Below, in pieces: positions 15,191-23,993 of a stretch of 64,000 nt of DNA. A program made the translations under genes and the position numbers. Source of the stretch: CAVSRC01 sp963785065 (GTDB lineage Bacteria > Pseudomonadota > Alphaproteobacteria > Rhizobiales > Kaistiaceae); the NCBI GenBank assembly GCA_963785065.1, contig CAWATX010000002.1, positions 2,108,001 through 2,172,000 on the forward strand, read 5' to 3'. Positions within the stretch are counted from its first letter, which is position 1. Each line of letters starts with the position of its first letter. The notes under the pieces were generated by a model, which ran no database searches, was not told where the DNA came from, and was given only the letters and a program-made list of their open reading frames with translations.

Positions 15191-18100
15191 TCAGATCCGC
15201 TGATCGGTCAGAGCAGCCACCAGCGTGCCGTCGATCTTGCCGGTCACCGCGATGCCGTTCTGGTGCTGATAGGCCTTCACCGCGTCGCGGGTGCGCGATC
15301 CGGCGACGCCGTCGGCCGGGCCGGGATCGAAGCCCTGCTCGGCGAGCAGGGTCTGGATCTTCTTGACCAGCGCCGCGCGGTCGGCCTCGCCCAGCGTATT
15401 GCCGGGGGAGTCCCAGCCGCCTTCCGGCGTGCTGACGCCGTTGGCGTCGGCCAGCGGCGGCTTGGCGTGCCATGCCTGCACGGCGGCGCGCGCCTTGGCC
15501 AGATCGTTACCGGACAGCAGCTTGGCCACCTCGTCGCGGCGGGCGCCCGCGTCGCTGTCGCCCTGGGCGGCGGCGATCGCGAACCACTTGTACGAGGCGA
15601 CCAGGTCCTGCTGCGTCCCCAGGCCACGCGCGTAGATGACGCCGAGATTGTACTGGCTGTCGCGCACGCCATAGTCGGCGGCTGCCAGGAACCATTGCAG
15701 CGCCTTCTCCTGGTCGGGCTTGCCGCTCACGCCCTCGCTCATGAGGACGGCGAGGTTGTGCATGGCGTTGACGTTGCCCTGGTCGGCAGCCCGCTGATAC
15801 CAGTCGACCGCCTTCACCAGGTCCTTGGTCACGCCCTGGCCGCGCTCGTAGAGGCTGCCGAGGCGATACTGGGCGACCGCGACGCCGCCCTCCGCGGCCC
15901 GCTGATACCATTCGGCCGCCTTGGCGAGGTCCTTGGAGACATGATCGCCGGCGGCATAGCGCGCCGCCACTTCGAAAGCGGCGGCGGGGTCGCCGGCACC
16001 TGCCGCGTTGACCAGCTTGGGCGAACCGATCTGGGGATCCGGCGCATTCGCACCGGTGACGGCCGCCTGCGTGGCCGGCAGAGCCGGTGCCGAGGCGAGC
16101 GAGACCGGTGCCGCCGCCTGGTCCGTCGGCGTATCGGTGGCGGTGGCGGGCTGCTGCTGGGTGAAGCCGTTGGCCGAGGGGGCGGCATCGCCGCCGCCGA
16201 ACTGGCTGTCGACCGGGCCGGGCGCGGAGAAGGCGATATTGGCGTCGGGGGTGGCGGCCGGCGCCACCAGCGCGGCCATCTGCTTGCCGCCGGCCGGCTT
16301 GGCCGTTGCGGCCGCCGCCAACGTGTCGCTGGCCACCGGCTTCGATGCATCGGCGCTCGCCACCGGTCCGGGCGAGAACAGGTGGCTGGGGATGCCGCCG
16401 ACGGTGCCGTAGACCTTGACGGCGCCGATGGCCAGAATGACGGCCGCGGCCGCAAGCAGCAGCGGCCGCTTGCGGTTGCGGATCGCCTGGCTGATGCGGG
16501 AGAAGGCGCCGGCCTTGGGCTCACCCTCCTCGGCGGGCGCCTCGTCCGCCGGCGTCTCTGCGCGGTGCGCCTCGGCGGCCGCTGCCTGCGCCGCGCGCCG
16601 CGCCGCGGCAATGAAATCGACCCGGCGGTCGCCACCTGCCGCCTTCTGCGGCGGGGCGACGGCGGGAATCGCGCCTTTCGTCGGCGCCCCTGCGGAGGCT
16701 TCGATGCCGTCTGTGCCGGTGGCGCGTCTTTCGACCACGGCCGCGCGTTCCAGCTGGTCGAGCCGGTCGACAACCTGGGTCAGCGTCTGATCGACCGCCT
16801 TGGATTCGCTGTCGTCCTGGGGCCCGTGCTCTTCGGTCGCGGCCCTGAGATTGTCGAGGTCCTGGCGCAGTGCGCGGATGAGGTCGGCATTGACGCCCCT
16901 GTCGTCGAGCGAGGCGGACAGCTCGTTGACCGCCGCCCGCGCTTCGGTGCGGGCCGCCTCAATCGATTCGCGATGGCTCTCGGAAAGGCGCGCCTGCAAG
17001 GTCTCCAGGCTTTCCTCGACGTGACGCAGTACCGCGGCGCGCGGCTGGTCGTCATCGAGCTGGCCGGCAAGCCGCGCGACCTGCGCTTCCAGCTCGGCAA
17101 GTCCGCTCCCTTCTGAATCGGCCGAGGCGCTGGTTACCGCTTCCAGCCGTGTCGCCAGCTCCCTGATCTGCCGTTCCAGCTGGTCGGTGTCGGTGGCGCC
17201 ACGTCCAGCGATCTCGCGGCGAATGGCGGCGATCTCCGACTTGATCTCGTCGAGCGCCGCCGCCGGCTCGTGCTGCGAGGCACTCAGGCCCTCGATCAAT
17301 TCGATCAGGCTCTGCATGCGGGCATGCATGGTGGCGATGGAGGCAACCGCCGGTGTGCGGTCGAGCAGGTCGTCGATGCGTGTGGCGATCTCGTCGAGGC
17401 GCCCGACGATGGAGGGGGCGCTGCGCTCGGACAGCGTCGCCACGATGTTGCGGCTCAGTGCATCGAGCCGCTGTTCCAGGCGCTCGACCGCCTCCTGCGA
17501 GGCCGTCGCCGCGTTGCGGTTGGCAACCGCCACCTTGAGTTCTTCGCCAAGCACGCTGAGCTGGCCTTCCAGCCGCTCGATGGCATGGTCGGTGGCGCCG
17601 CCATTTTGGGTGAACAGGCCCGCCTTCAGTTCGGTGCTGAGCGCCTCCATGCGCTTCTCGAGGCGTTCCACCGCCGGGCTGACTGACGGTTCCTTGCGCC
17701 CGTTGAGCGCCGCTTCGACGCCACGGCCGAGCTCGGCGATGCGCATTTCGAGCCTCTGGATGGCGCGCGGGCTGTCGTCGGCCTCGAGCGCCTGCCTGAG
17801 CGCGGCGACTTCCTCGCCGATTGCGTCGAGGCGGGCCCGGTCAGGGCTGGCATGGGCAAGATCTTCCAGTCGGTTCGAGATCGCCTCGGTGCGCGCCTCG
17901 ATCTGCTCCAGCGACGGCTGGGCGGCGTTGTGCTCCACCACGTCGCGCAGTGCGGAGAGGTCGCCGCGGATGGCGGTGAGCAGCGAACGGTCGATCGGCG
18001 TTTCGGCCGACAGGGCCTCGATGCGGCGGGCGAGGTCGAAGGTGGCGCCGGAATCCTGGGCGCCGGTACGGGTCAGCGTGCTGACCTGCTCGGTCAGTGC

Positions 18101-19102
18101 GGCCAGGTCCGTGCGCAGCGCCGCCATCGACGCCGACAGCGCCTTCTGGTCGCGACGCATGGCCAGCGTCTCGGCGCGCTCGTCGAGCAGGCGCTGGTGC
18201 GCCGAAATCTCGGCGATCGCCGCGGCGAGATCGTTGCGCTTGCCGCCCTCGCTGCTGGTACTGGCACTGACACCGGCACTGACACCGGCACTGGCACTGG
18301 CTGGCGCCGGCTGCGCCGCCGCCTCGCGGCTTCCGGCAAGCCGGCTGCTGATGTCGCTCAGCCGCTGTTCGAGGCGGCCGATCTGGTCGTCCTCGCGGAC
18401 CGGGGCGGGGGGGGCTTCGCGCGGGTGGATGAGGCGTGCCTTGGCTTCGTCGATCCGCGCTTCCAGGCCGCGCAGTGCCGCGTCGATGGTCGCCGTGCGT
18501 TCGCCGGCGCCGGCGGCACGGTGCTTCGGCCGCTCGGCGAGCAGTGCGCTCAGCCGCGAGCCGATGTCGTCGAGTGCCGGCTCCTCGCGCTGAGGCACCA
18601 CCCGCTCGCCAATCCTGGCGATGCGCTGATCGAGGTCGCGGATCGCCTCGGTCACGCGGGCCACATCGGCGGCCGGAGCGACCGGGCCGGCGGCGCGCTG
18701 TCCTTCGATCATCGTACGGGCGCGTTCGTCGGCATCCTCGATGTCGCGGGCGAGTTTCTCGACCATTGCGGAAACCCCCTTCAGGGAGCCGTCGGTCCGC
18801 CCACCTTCAGACTGACGGGCGAGGCGCCGCTCGATCTCGTCGAGGCGCCGGATGAGGTTGGGAACCGTGGCGCGCGACCTGTCGTCCATGGAGCGCAGGC
18901 GCGTGGTCAGGCGGTCGAGTGCGGCGGCAATCGCGGAGGGATGGTCGCTGTCGCTGTCCGGCGCTCTGCCGGGTTCCCCTTCGCCGACGGTGTTGTTGAG
19001 CCATTCATTGACTGTGAGGCCGGCGCGTCGTGCTGCCTTGTAAATGGCGTCGCGCGTCTCTTCGTCGATTTCCCGGAGGCTCCACGGCATGCCCGATTTC
19101 AT
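15191..19102 (-). CDS. podJ: PodJ-like polar localization factor (coiled coil, Sel1 repeats, peptidoglycan-binding domain)
   Basis: A 1303-residue protein. It opens MKSGMPWSLREIDEETRDAI, a characteristic PodJ/PodJL N-terminus. About 60-790 is Glu/Arg/Ala/Leu-rich coiled coil with repeated AIERLEGQLSVLGEELK-like heptads. A single membrane helix (RPLLLAAAAVILAIGAVKVY) lies near 890. A Pro/Ala/Thr-rich periplasmic linker follows, then three to four Sel1 repeats (about 1047-1187, for example AEWYQRAAEGGVAVAQYRLG) and a peptidoglycan-binding domain (about 1237-1302, DPGPADGVAGSRTRDAVKAY). In Caulobacter and Brucella such proteins mark the new or old pole and recruit polarity factors. The ATG at 19102 is chosen because it gives the family N-terminus; the upstream extension is not conserved in character. 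Confidence 0.88.
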   Translation of the reverse strand: MKSGMPWSLREIDEETRDAIYKAARRAGLTVNEWLNNTVGEGEPGRAPDSDSDHPSAIAAALDRLTTRLRSMDDRSRATVPNLIRRLDEIERRLARQSEGGRTDGSLKGVSAMVEKLARDIEDADERARTMIEGQRAAGPVAPAADVARVTEAIRDLDQRIARIGERVVPQREEPALDDIGSRLSALLAERPKHRAAGAGERTATIDAALRGLEARIDEAKARLIHPREAPPAPVREDDQIGRLEQRLSDISSRLAGSREAAAQPAPASASAGVSAGVSASTSSEGGKRNDLAAAIAEISAHQRLLDERAETLAMRRDQKALSASMAALRTDLAALTEQVSTLTRTGAQDSGATFDLARRIEALSAETPIDRSLLTAIRGDLSALRDVVEHNAAQPSLEQIEARTEAISNRLEDLAHASPDRARLDAIGEEVAALRQALEADDSPRAIQRLEMRIAELGRGVEAALNGRKEPSVSPAVERLEKRMEALSTELKAGLFTQNGGATDHAIERLEGQLSVLGEELKVAVANRNAATASQEAVERLEQRLDALSRNIVATLSERSAPSIVGRLDEIATRIDDLLDRTPAVASIATMHARMQSLIELIEGLSASQHEPAAALDEIKSEIAAIRREIAGRGATDTDQLERQIRELATRLEAVTSASADSEGSGLAELEAQVARLAGQLDDDQPRAAVLRHVEESLETLQARLSESHRESIEAARTEARAAVNELSASLDDRGVNADLIRALRQDLDNLRAATEEHGPQDDSESKAVDQTLTQVVDRLDQLERAAVVERRATGTDGIEASAGAPTKGAIPAVAPPQKAAGGDRRVDFIAAARRAAQAAAAEAHRAETPADEAPAEEGEPKAGAFSRISQAIRNRKRPLLLAAAAVILAIGAVKVYGTVGGIPSHLFSPGPVASADASKPVASDTLAAAATAKPAGGKQMAALVAPAATPDANIAFSAPGPVDSQFGGGDAAPSANGFTQQQPATATDTPTDQAAAPVSLASAPALPATQAAVTGANAPDPQIGSPKLVNAAGAGDPAAAFEVAARYAAGDHVSKDLAKAAEWYQRAAEGGVAVAQYRLGSLYERGQGVTKDLVKAVDWYQRAADQGNVNAMHNLAVLMSEGVSGKPDQEKALQWFLAAADYGVRDSQYNLGVIYARGLGTQQDLVASYKWFAIAAAQGDSDAGARRDEVAKLLSGNDLAKARAAVQAWHAKPPLADANGVSTPEGGWDSPGNTLGEADRAALVKKIQTLLAEQGFDPGPADGVAGSRTRDAVKAYQHQNGIAVTGKIDGTLVAALTDQRI

Positions 19103-19223
19103 TATTCGACCCCTCGCCGCGGCGCAGGTGGTCGACAGCATCCCGCCGGAAACTGCCAATTGCGGACGCGCCGAAAGGAATCGGGCGTGCCTGCGCCTTT
19201 GTCGAAGAGTTCGTCGAACATGG

Positions 19224-19258
19224 TAAACAAGCCGTTAACCCACGGCCCTTATTGGAAT
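19224..19258. promoter_or_regulatory. Near-consensus CtrA box and GANTC site upstream of podJ
   Basis: TAAA-CAAGCCG-TTAAC matches the CtrA box TTAA-N7-TTAAC with one mismatch. A GAATC site, the CcrM methylation motif, follows at 19254-19258, and GGTAACAAGCCTTAAC farther on repeats part of the pattern. It lies about 120 bases upstream of the PodJ-like gene in the region shared with the divergent repressor. Cell-cycle control of podJ is known in Caulobacter; here it is inferred from the motif. Confidence 0.35.
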
Positions 19259-19388
19259 CTTCTGGTAACAAGCCTTAACAATTCCTGTCCGGGCTGCCGG
19301 TCTGCCGGCCGCCGCAGGAGGCTCAGGGTTCGCCCCGCGGGGTCTGGACCTCGCGGCGCTCAGGCGTTAAGAAAGTCAGGTATTTATT

Positions 19389-19410
19389 CCTGTCCCGAAT
19401 CGGGATCAGG
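19389..19410. promoter_or_regulatory. Palindromic operator candidate of the S24 repressor gene
   Basis: CCTG-TCCCGAATCGGGA-TCAGG is centred on the perfect 13-base palindrome TCCCGA-A-TCGGGA and lies 28 bases upstream of the repressor start. The position suits autoregulation by the S24/LexA-like protein it precedes. Confidence 0.4.
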
Positions 19411-19437
19411 TACCCGGCGGCACGGAGGGGCTCTATT

Positions 19438-20073
19438 GTGTTGTCCCATGCGCGCATCTGGTCGGCCATCGACCGGCTTGCCGAGCGCAAGCATCTGAGC
19501 GCGTCCGGCCTGGCGCGCCTCGCCGGGCTTGATCCGACCACCTTCAACAAGTCCAAGCGCATTGCCGGCGACGGGCGCCCGCGCTGGCCTTCGACCGAGA
19601 GCATCGCCAAGATCCTCGAGGCGACCAGCACCGACATCGCCGTCTTTCTCGGGCTTGCCGCTGCCACCGCCCGTCGCCAGCCGACGCCCCGGCCAGTGCC
19701 GCTCCTCGGCTTCGCCCAGGCCGGCGCCGGCGGCTTTTTCGACGATGCCGGATTTCCCGCGGGCAGCGGCTGGGACGAGGTCGATTTTCCCGCCAATGTC
19801 CCCGACAACGTCTTCGCCCTTCAGGTCGCCGGCAATTCCATGATGCCGCTCTATCGCGACGGCGACCGCCTGATCGTGGCACGCGACGCCACCTGCCGGA
19901 AGGGCGACCGCGTCGTCGTCAAGACCGGCGACGGCGAGGTCATGGCGAAGATCCTGGTGAAGAAGACGGCGCGGACGGTCGAGCTTGCCTCGCTCAATCC
20001 AGCCCATCCCAACCGGTCGTTCGGCCTCGGCGAGGTTGAGTGGATCGCGCGTATCATCTGGGCCAGCCAGTGA
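19438..20073 (+). CDS. S24-family (LexA/CI-like) transcriptional repressor
   Basis: A 211-residue protein with an N-terminal helix-turn-helix (about 12-70, SASGLARLAGLDPTTFNKSK) and a C-terminal S24 peptidase domain. The catalytic pair is visible: Ser134 in GNSMMP and Lys171 in GEVMAKI. Ala-Gly pairs at 94-98 (FAQAGAGG) are plausible self-cleavage sites, as in LexA and phage repressors. It should repress its targets until RecA-stimulated or other cleavage. No phage genes are nearby, so this is a chromosomal regulator. It starts at GTG after GGAGGGGC, and its stop overlaps the next gene (GTGA), so that gene is in its operon. Confidence 0.85.
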   Translation: MLSHARIWSAIDRLAERKHLSASGLARLAGLDPTTFNKSKRIAGDGRPRWPSTESIAKILEATSTDIAVFLGLAAATARRQPTPRPVPLLGFAQAGAGGFFDDAGFPAGSGWDEVDFPANVPDNVFALQVAGNSMMPLYRDGDRLIVARDATCRKGDRVVVKTGDGEVMAKILVKKTARTVELASLNPAHPNRSFGLGEVEWIARIIWASQ

Positions 20074-20663
20074 AGCGGCTCGGCCTGCTGGTGCTGCTCT
20101 GCCTGTTGGCGGCCCCGGCCTCCGCCCAGGTCATCATCCTGCCGCCCGTGCGCAACGTCACCCCGCCCGACATGACGCCGGGGCCCGCGGTCGACGGTCC
20201 GCTGGAGCGTGTGGCGCCGCCCGCGGCCCCGCCGGCGAAGCCGCGCTGGTGGCGCTTCTTCCTGCCTGAGACGACCGACGCGGCGACATTCAAGGCCGGC
20301 GACAAGACCATCCACGTCGCCGGCGTCGAGCCGCCGCCGGTCGACGCCACCTGTCCGCTGGCCGACGGCACATCCTGGCCCTGCGGGCATACCTCGCTCT
20401 ATTCGCTGCGCATGTTCCTGCACGGCCGCGCCATCGAGTGCTATTTCCCGGACGGCGGCGACGTCACCGAGATCACCGCGCCCTGCCGGGTGGGCACCAG
20501 TGACATCGGCCTGTGGCTGCTCTCCGAGGGCTGGGCGCGGCCGAGCGACCTTGCCACCGACGCCTATCGCCAGGCGGCAACCGAGGCACTCTGCGCCCGG
20601 CGCGGCGTCTGGCGCGCCGAGACGCCGCCCGCCGACTGTCCGCTGCCTGCCAAGACGAATTAG
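20070..20663 (+). CDS. Secreted thermonuclease-like (SNase fold) protein
   Basis: A 197-residue protein with a signal peptide (MKRLGLLVLLCLLAAPASAQ), a Pro-rich linker and a C-terminal SNase-like domain (about 75-195). Recognisable strands are ATFKAGDKTIHVAGVEPPPV, the segment with AIECYFPDG and DIGLWLLSEGWARP. Conserved cysteines suggest disulfides. The catalytic Arg/Glu/Arg of true staphylococcal nuclease is not obvious, so activity is doubtful. The start is GTG, overlapping the repressor stop by four bases. It ends on the stop of the convergent lysK gene. Confidence 0.7.
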   Translation: MKRLGLLVLLCLLAAPASAQVIILPPVRNVTPPDMTPGPAVDGPLERVAPPAAPPAKPRWWRFFLPETTDAATFKAGDKTIHVAGVEPPPVDATCPLADGTSWPCGHTSLYSLRMFLHGRAIECYFPDGGDVTEITAPCRVGTSDIGLWLLSEGWARPSDLATDAYRQAATEALCARRGVWRAETPPADCPLPAKTN

Positions 20664-22327
20664 ACGACCAGCTCTCCGGCAAGCGCCTTGCCGATCAGCG
20701 CCCGCGTCTCCTGAATGCCGTAGATCGAGACGAAGGAGCCGAAGCGAGGCCCGCGCTCCTGGCCGAGCAGGATCTGATAGAGCGTCGAGAACCAGGCGAC
20801 CGACACGCCCGGGCCGCCGTCGGGTCCCTTGCGGTCCGGGTCCTGGTAGCGCGGCACGGCGCGCGCCACGTCGAGCACGGCATGCTGGATCGCTTCCGCT
20901 TCGGCATCCCCGGCAAGCGTGGCGAGCTTCTCGTCGAGCGCGGCAAGCGCGGCGCGCTCGACCTCGTCCGGCTGGCGGAAGACCTTCTTGGGCGCGACGA
21001 AGTCTTGATAGTAGCGCACCGCATAGCCGACCAGCTCGTCGAGCTTGGCATGGCTCTCCGCCGTCACCCCCTTCACATGGCGCATGATGAAGCCCCACAG
21101 CACGTCCTTGTCGTGGGCGTTGGAGGCGCTGGCCAGGTTGAGCAGCATGGAGAAGGCGATCGGCATGTCGATCGCGGGCGGATTGCCGGAGTGGATGTGC
21201 CACACCGGGTTGCCCAGCCGCTGATCGTCCACCTGCCGCGGATAGGCGTCGAGGAACGAGAAATATTCGTCGACTGCCTTGGGGATGACGTCGAAATAGA
21301 GCCGCTTGGCGGCGCGCGGCTTCTGGAACATGAACAGCGACAGGCTCTCCGGCGAGGCATAAGCGAGCCATTCGTCGATGGTCAGCCCATTGCCTCTCGA
21401 CTTGGATATCTTCTGCCCGTTCTCGTCGAGGAAGAGCTCGTAGTTGAACCCGTCCGGCGGCGCGGCGCCGAGCACGCTGCAGATGCGGCTCGACAGCTTG
21501 ACCGAATCGATCAGGTCCTTGCCCGACATCTCGTAGTCGATGCCGAGCGCCGCCCAGCGCAGCGCCCAGTCTGCCTTCCACTGGCACTTGACGGCGCCGC
21601 CGGTGACCGGCAGCTCGGTCAGCCTGTCGTCATTGTCGGGATCGCGGAAGACGATGGTTCCGGCATCAACGTTGCGCTCCGCGATCGGCACCTGAAGAAC
21701 GGCGCCACTCTTGGGCGAGAGCGGCAGGAAGGGCGAATAGGATTGCTGACGCTCCTCGCCGAGCGAGGGCAGCATGATCGCCATCACCTCGTCGTAGACC
21801 GCCAGCATCCTGAGCAGCATCGCGTCGAAGCGCCCGGCCTTGTAATAGTCGGTCGAGCTGGCGAACTCGTAGGCGAAACCGAAGCGGTCGAGGAAGGCGC
21901 GCAGGCGCGCATTGTTGGCGGCGCCGAAGCTCGGATACTCGTTCGAGAACGGGTCGGGCACGGCGGTCAGCGGCTGGTTGAGATGGGCCCGCATCATCTC
22001 CTGGTTGGGGACGTTGCCGGGCACCTTCCTGAGGCCGTCCATGTCGTCTGAGAAGCAGACGAGCCGGGTCGGCACCTTGTCCTCGGTGATGAGGCGGAAG
22101 GCGGTCCTCACCATGGTCGTGCGGGCGACCTCGCCGAAGGTGCCGATATGGGGCAGCCCCGAGGGGCCGTAGCCCGTCTCGAAGACGATCTCCTTCGCCG
22201 GCTCCTTGCGGCGTTGCAGCCGTTCCACCAGCTTGCGCGCCTCCTCGAACGGCCATGCTTTCGACCGCTGTGCGGCGGCGACGAGATCGGCGGACAGGTC
22301 GAGCGGCGGCGGGCTTGCGGTCGGCAC
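20660..22327 (-). CDS. lysK: Class I lysyl-tRNA synthetase
   Basis: A 555-residue class I enzyme that charges tRNA-Lys in the cytoplasm. It has the HIGH-type signature HIGT (60-63) within the segment SGLPHIGTFGE, and the KMSKS-type motif KISKSRGN at about 307. The C-terminal region is the helix-cage domain of the class I LysRS family. Alphaproteobacteria commonly use this archaeal-type enzyme in place of class II LysS. Length is typical. The convergent nuclease gene overlaps its stop by four bases. Confidence 0.93.
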   Translation of the reverse strand: MPTASPPPLDLSADLVAAAQRSKAWPFEEARKLVERLQRRKEPAKEIVFETGYGPSGLPHIGTFGEVARTTMVRTAFRLITEDKVPTRLVCFSDDMDGLRKVPGNVPNQEMMRAHLNQPLTAVPDPFSNEYPSFGAANNARLRAFLDRFGFAYEFASSTDYYKAGRFDAMLLRMLAVYDEVMAIMLPSLGEERQQSYSPFLPLSPKSGAVLQVPIAERNVDAGTIVFRDPDNDDRLTELPVTGGAVKCQWKADWALRWAALGIDYEMSGKDLIDSVKLSSRICSVLGAAPPDGFNYELFLDENGQKISKSRGNGLTIDEWLAYASPESLSLFMFQKPRAAKRLYFDVIPKAVDEYFSFLDAYPRQVDDQRLGNPVWHIHSGNPPAIDMPIAFSMLLNLASASNAHDKDVLWGFIMRHVKGVTAESHAKLDELVGYAVRYYQDFVAPKKVFRQPDEVERAALAALDEKLATLAGDAEAEAIQHAVLDVARAVPRYQDPDRKGPDGGPGVSVAWFSTLYQILLGQERGPRFGSFVSIYGIQETRALIGKALAGELVV

Positions 22328-22462
22328 GGAACGGTTCCTGGATGGAGGCGCGCCGGACCCTAAGGAGACCGGCCCCTGCCGTCAACAATCGCGCCTTGCG
22401 GACCGGTCGGCGAGGCCATAGGTTCCGGCCCGCGAGGTACCCGATCCAGGACGAAAGACGCG

Positions 22463-22885
22463 ATGAGCAAGACGGTCAATCCGGTCTCCCACCAGGAGGC
22501 GCTGATCTACACCATGGTGACGCTTTCGGCCGCCGACCGCAGCATGACCGACGGCGAGCTGATGAAGATCGGCGACATCGTGAAAACCCTGCCGATCTTC
22601 CGCGATTTCAATCGCGACGGCCTGGTGGCGGTGGCCGAGGCGTGCGGGACGCTGCTCCAGGAGGCGGACGGCCTCGACACGGTGCTCAAGGTGATCTCCA
22701 CCTCGCTGCCGCAGCGGCTTCACGACACTGCCTATGCGCTGGCCGTCGAGGTGGCCGCCGCCGACCTGCATGTCGAGCAGGAGGAACTGCGCTTCCTGCA
22801 GATCCTGCGCGACGCCCTCAACCTCGACCCGCTGGTCGTCGCGGCGATCGAGCGCGGCGCCCGCGCCCGCTACCGCACGCCCTAG
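22463..22885 (+). CDS. TerB-family tellurite resistance protein
   Basis: A 140-residue helical cytoplasmic protein of the TerB domain family. Typical acidic helices are seen: TMVTLSAADRSMTDGELMKI and AVEVAAADLHVEQEELRFLQ, each with the D/E-rich metal-binding pattern. It stands alone, not in a ter operon, so a stress or metal-sensing role is more likely than high-level tellurite resistance. The ATG is preceded by GACGAAAGACGCG. It stops three bases before the convergent solute-binding protein gene. Confidence 0.85.
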   Translation: MSKTVNPVSHQEALIYTMVTLSAADRSMTDGELMKIGDIVKTLPIFRDFNRDGLVAVAEACGTLLQEADGLDTVLKVISTSLPQRLHDTAYALAVEVAAADLHVEQEELRFLQILRDALNLDPLVVAAIERGARARYRTP

Positions 22886-22888
22886 GGC

Positions 22889-23887
22889 CTAGAAGAACCC
22901 CACCGGGAAATAGCGGAGATAGAGCTCCGCATAGATGCCCTTCTCGTAGACCGCCTGCAGCGCGGCATTGATGGCGTGCTTGAGGTCGGTCGAGCCCTTG
23001 GCAAAGGCGATGGCGTAGCCCTGGCCGAAGAAGCGCGTCTCGTAATAGGGCCCGCCGGCGAAGACGCAGCAATCGTTGGCGCCGGAGCTGGCCAGCCAGA
23101 ATGATAGTTGCAGCCCGTCGCCGAAATGGGCGTCGGCCGCGCCGGACTTGACGGCGTCGCGCGCCGCCTCCGCCGTCGGATAGAGCTTGCGGCCGATCTC
23201 CGGGAACATCGAGGCGAGATAGGCTTCGTGCGCCGTGCCGGTCACCACGGCCAGGGTGTGGCCGCGCAGGCCCTCCGGCGAGATGTCGAGCTTGGCCTCG
23301 TTGCGCCGGACGACGAAGCGCGCCGGCAGGCGCAGATAGACATCGGAGAAGTCGAGCGCCGCCCGGTTCTCGGCGGTGATGGCAATGCCGGCGATGATCG
23401 CATCGGCGCTCTTGTCGGCGAGATGGTTGACGAGGTCGTCCCACTGCCGCGCCTGGATCGTGCACGGCACGGCGAGTTCGGCGCAGATCGCCCGCGCCAG
23501 ATCGACGTTGAATCCGGTCAGATGACCGTTGGTGTCGAGGAAGTTGAAGGGCGGGAAGTCATCGGTGGTGAGGAATCGGATGGCCTGCACCGTGCCCGCC
23601 GCCGGGCGCTCGATGCGCTCTCTCGGGTCCCAGAAATCGGGGACGACCGAATCGTGTCCGAGCGCGGAAAACGGTCCCGAGACGACCGGTGCTGGTGGCG
23701 GTTTCGGCTTGCTTGCCTGTGCTGGTGCGGCTGCCGGGGGCGCCTCTTGGCTTGGCAGCAGCACCGAGGGAGGAACGATGGAGAGCGGCTGGTCCTGCGC
23801 CGCCGCCAGCGCCAGCCCTGCGCCGGCCACAACCGCTACAACCGCAACGGCCAGGGCAGCCCGGCGCGAAATCGCAGAAAGAAGCAT
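22889..23887 (-). CDS. Periplasmic solute-binding protein (SBP_bac_3)
   Basis: A 332-residue protein with a signal segment (RRAALAVAVVAVVAGAGLAL), a Pro/Ala linker and an amino-acid-type solute-binding domain from about 105: IRFLTTDDFPPFNFLD, LTGFNVDLARAICAEL, AIIAGIAITAENR, VVTGTAHEAYL and GQGYAIAFAKGS. The family binds polar amino acids or related small solutes for ABC uptake. No permease or ATPase gene is adjacent, so it is an orphan or a sensor. A TTG four codons upstream could also start it; ATG is preferred. Confidence 0.8.
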   Translation of the reverse strand: MLLSAISRRAALAVAVVAVVAGAGLALAAAQDQPLSIVPPSVLLPSQEAPPAAAPAQASKPKPPPAPVVSGPFSALGHDSVVPDFWDPRERIERPAAGTVQAIRFLTTDDFPPFNFLDTNGHLTGFNVDLARAICAELAVPCTIQARQWDDLVNHLADKSADAIIAGIAITAENRAALDFSDVYLRLPARFVVRRNEAKLDISPEGLRGHTLAVVTGTAHEAYLASMFPEIGRKLYPTAEAARDAVKSGAADAHFGDGLQLSFWLASSGANDCCVFAGGPYYETRFFGQGYAIAFAKGSTDLKHAINAALQAVYEKGIYAELYLRYFPVGFF

Positions 23888-23993
23888 GATTTTCTTCAAC
23901 GAAAGATTGCGTCTTCACGAACAGCACGATTCCTGATCACAATAGCACGGTAGAGATGCGGCGCACGTTCGGGGAGCCAGCGCCGGGGGGCAG

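Noticed and set aside
17187..18593. Long frames opposite the PodJ-like gene, Ser/Arg-rich
   Set aside because: Reverse-strand translation of the coiled-coil codons; no domain or ribosome site.
19216..19226. LexA-like palindrome GTTCGTCGAAC
   Set aside because: The alphaproteobacterial SOS box is a GTTC-N7-GTTC direct repeat, so this Gram-positive-like match is likely chance.
23888..23899. TTG start adding four residues to the solute-binding protein
   Set aside because: ATG at 23887 gives an ordinary signal peptide; the TTG has no better ribosome binding site. It cannot be excluded.
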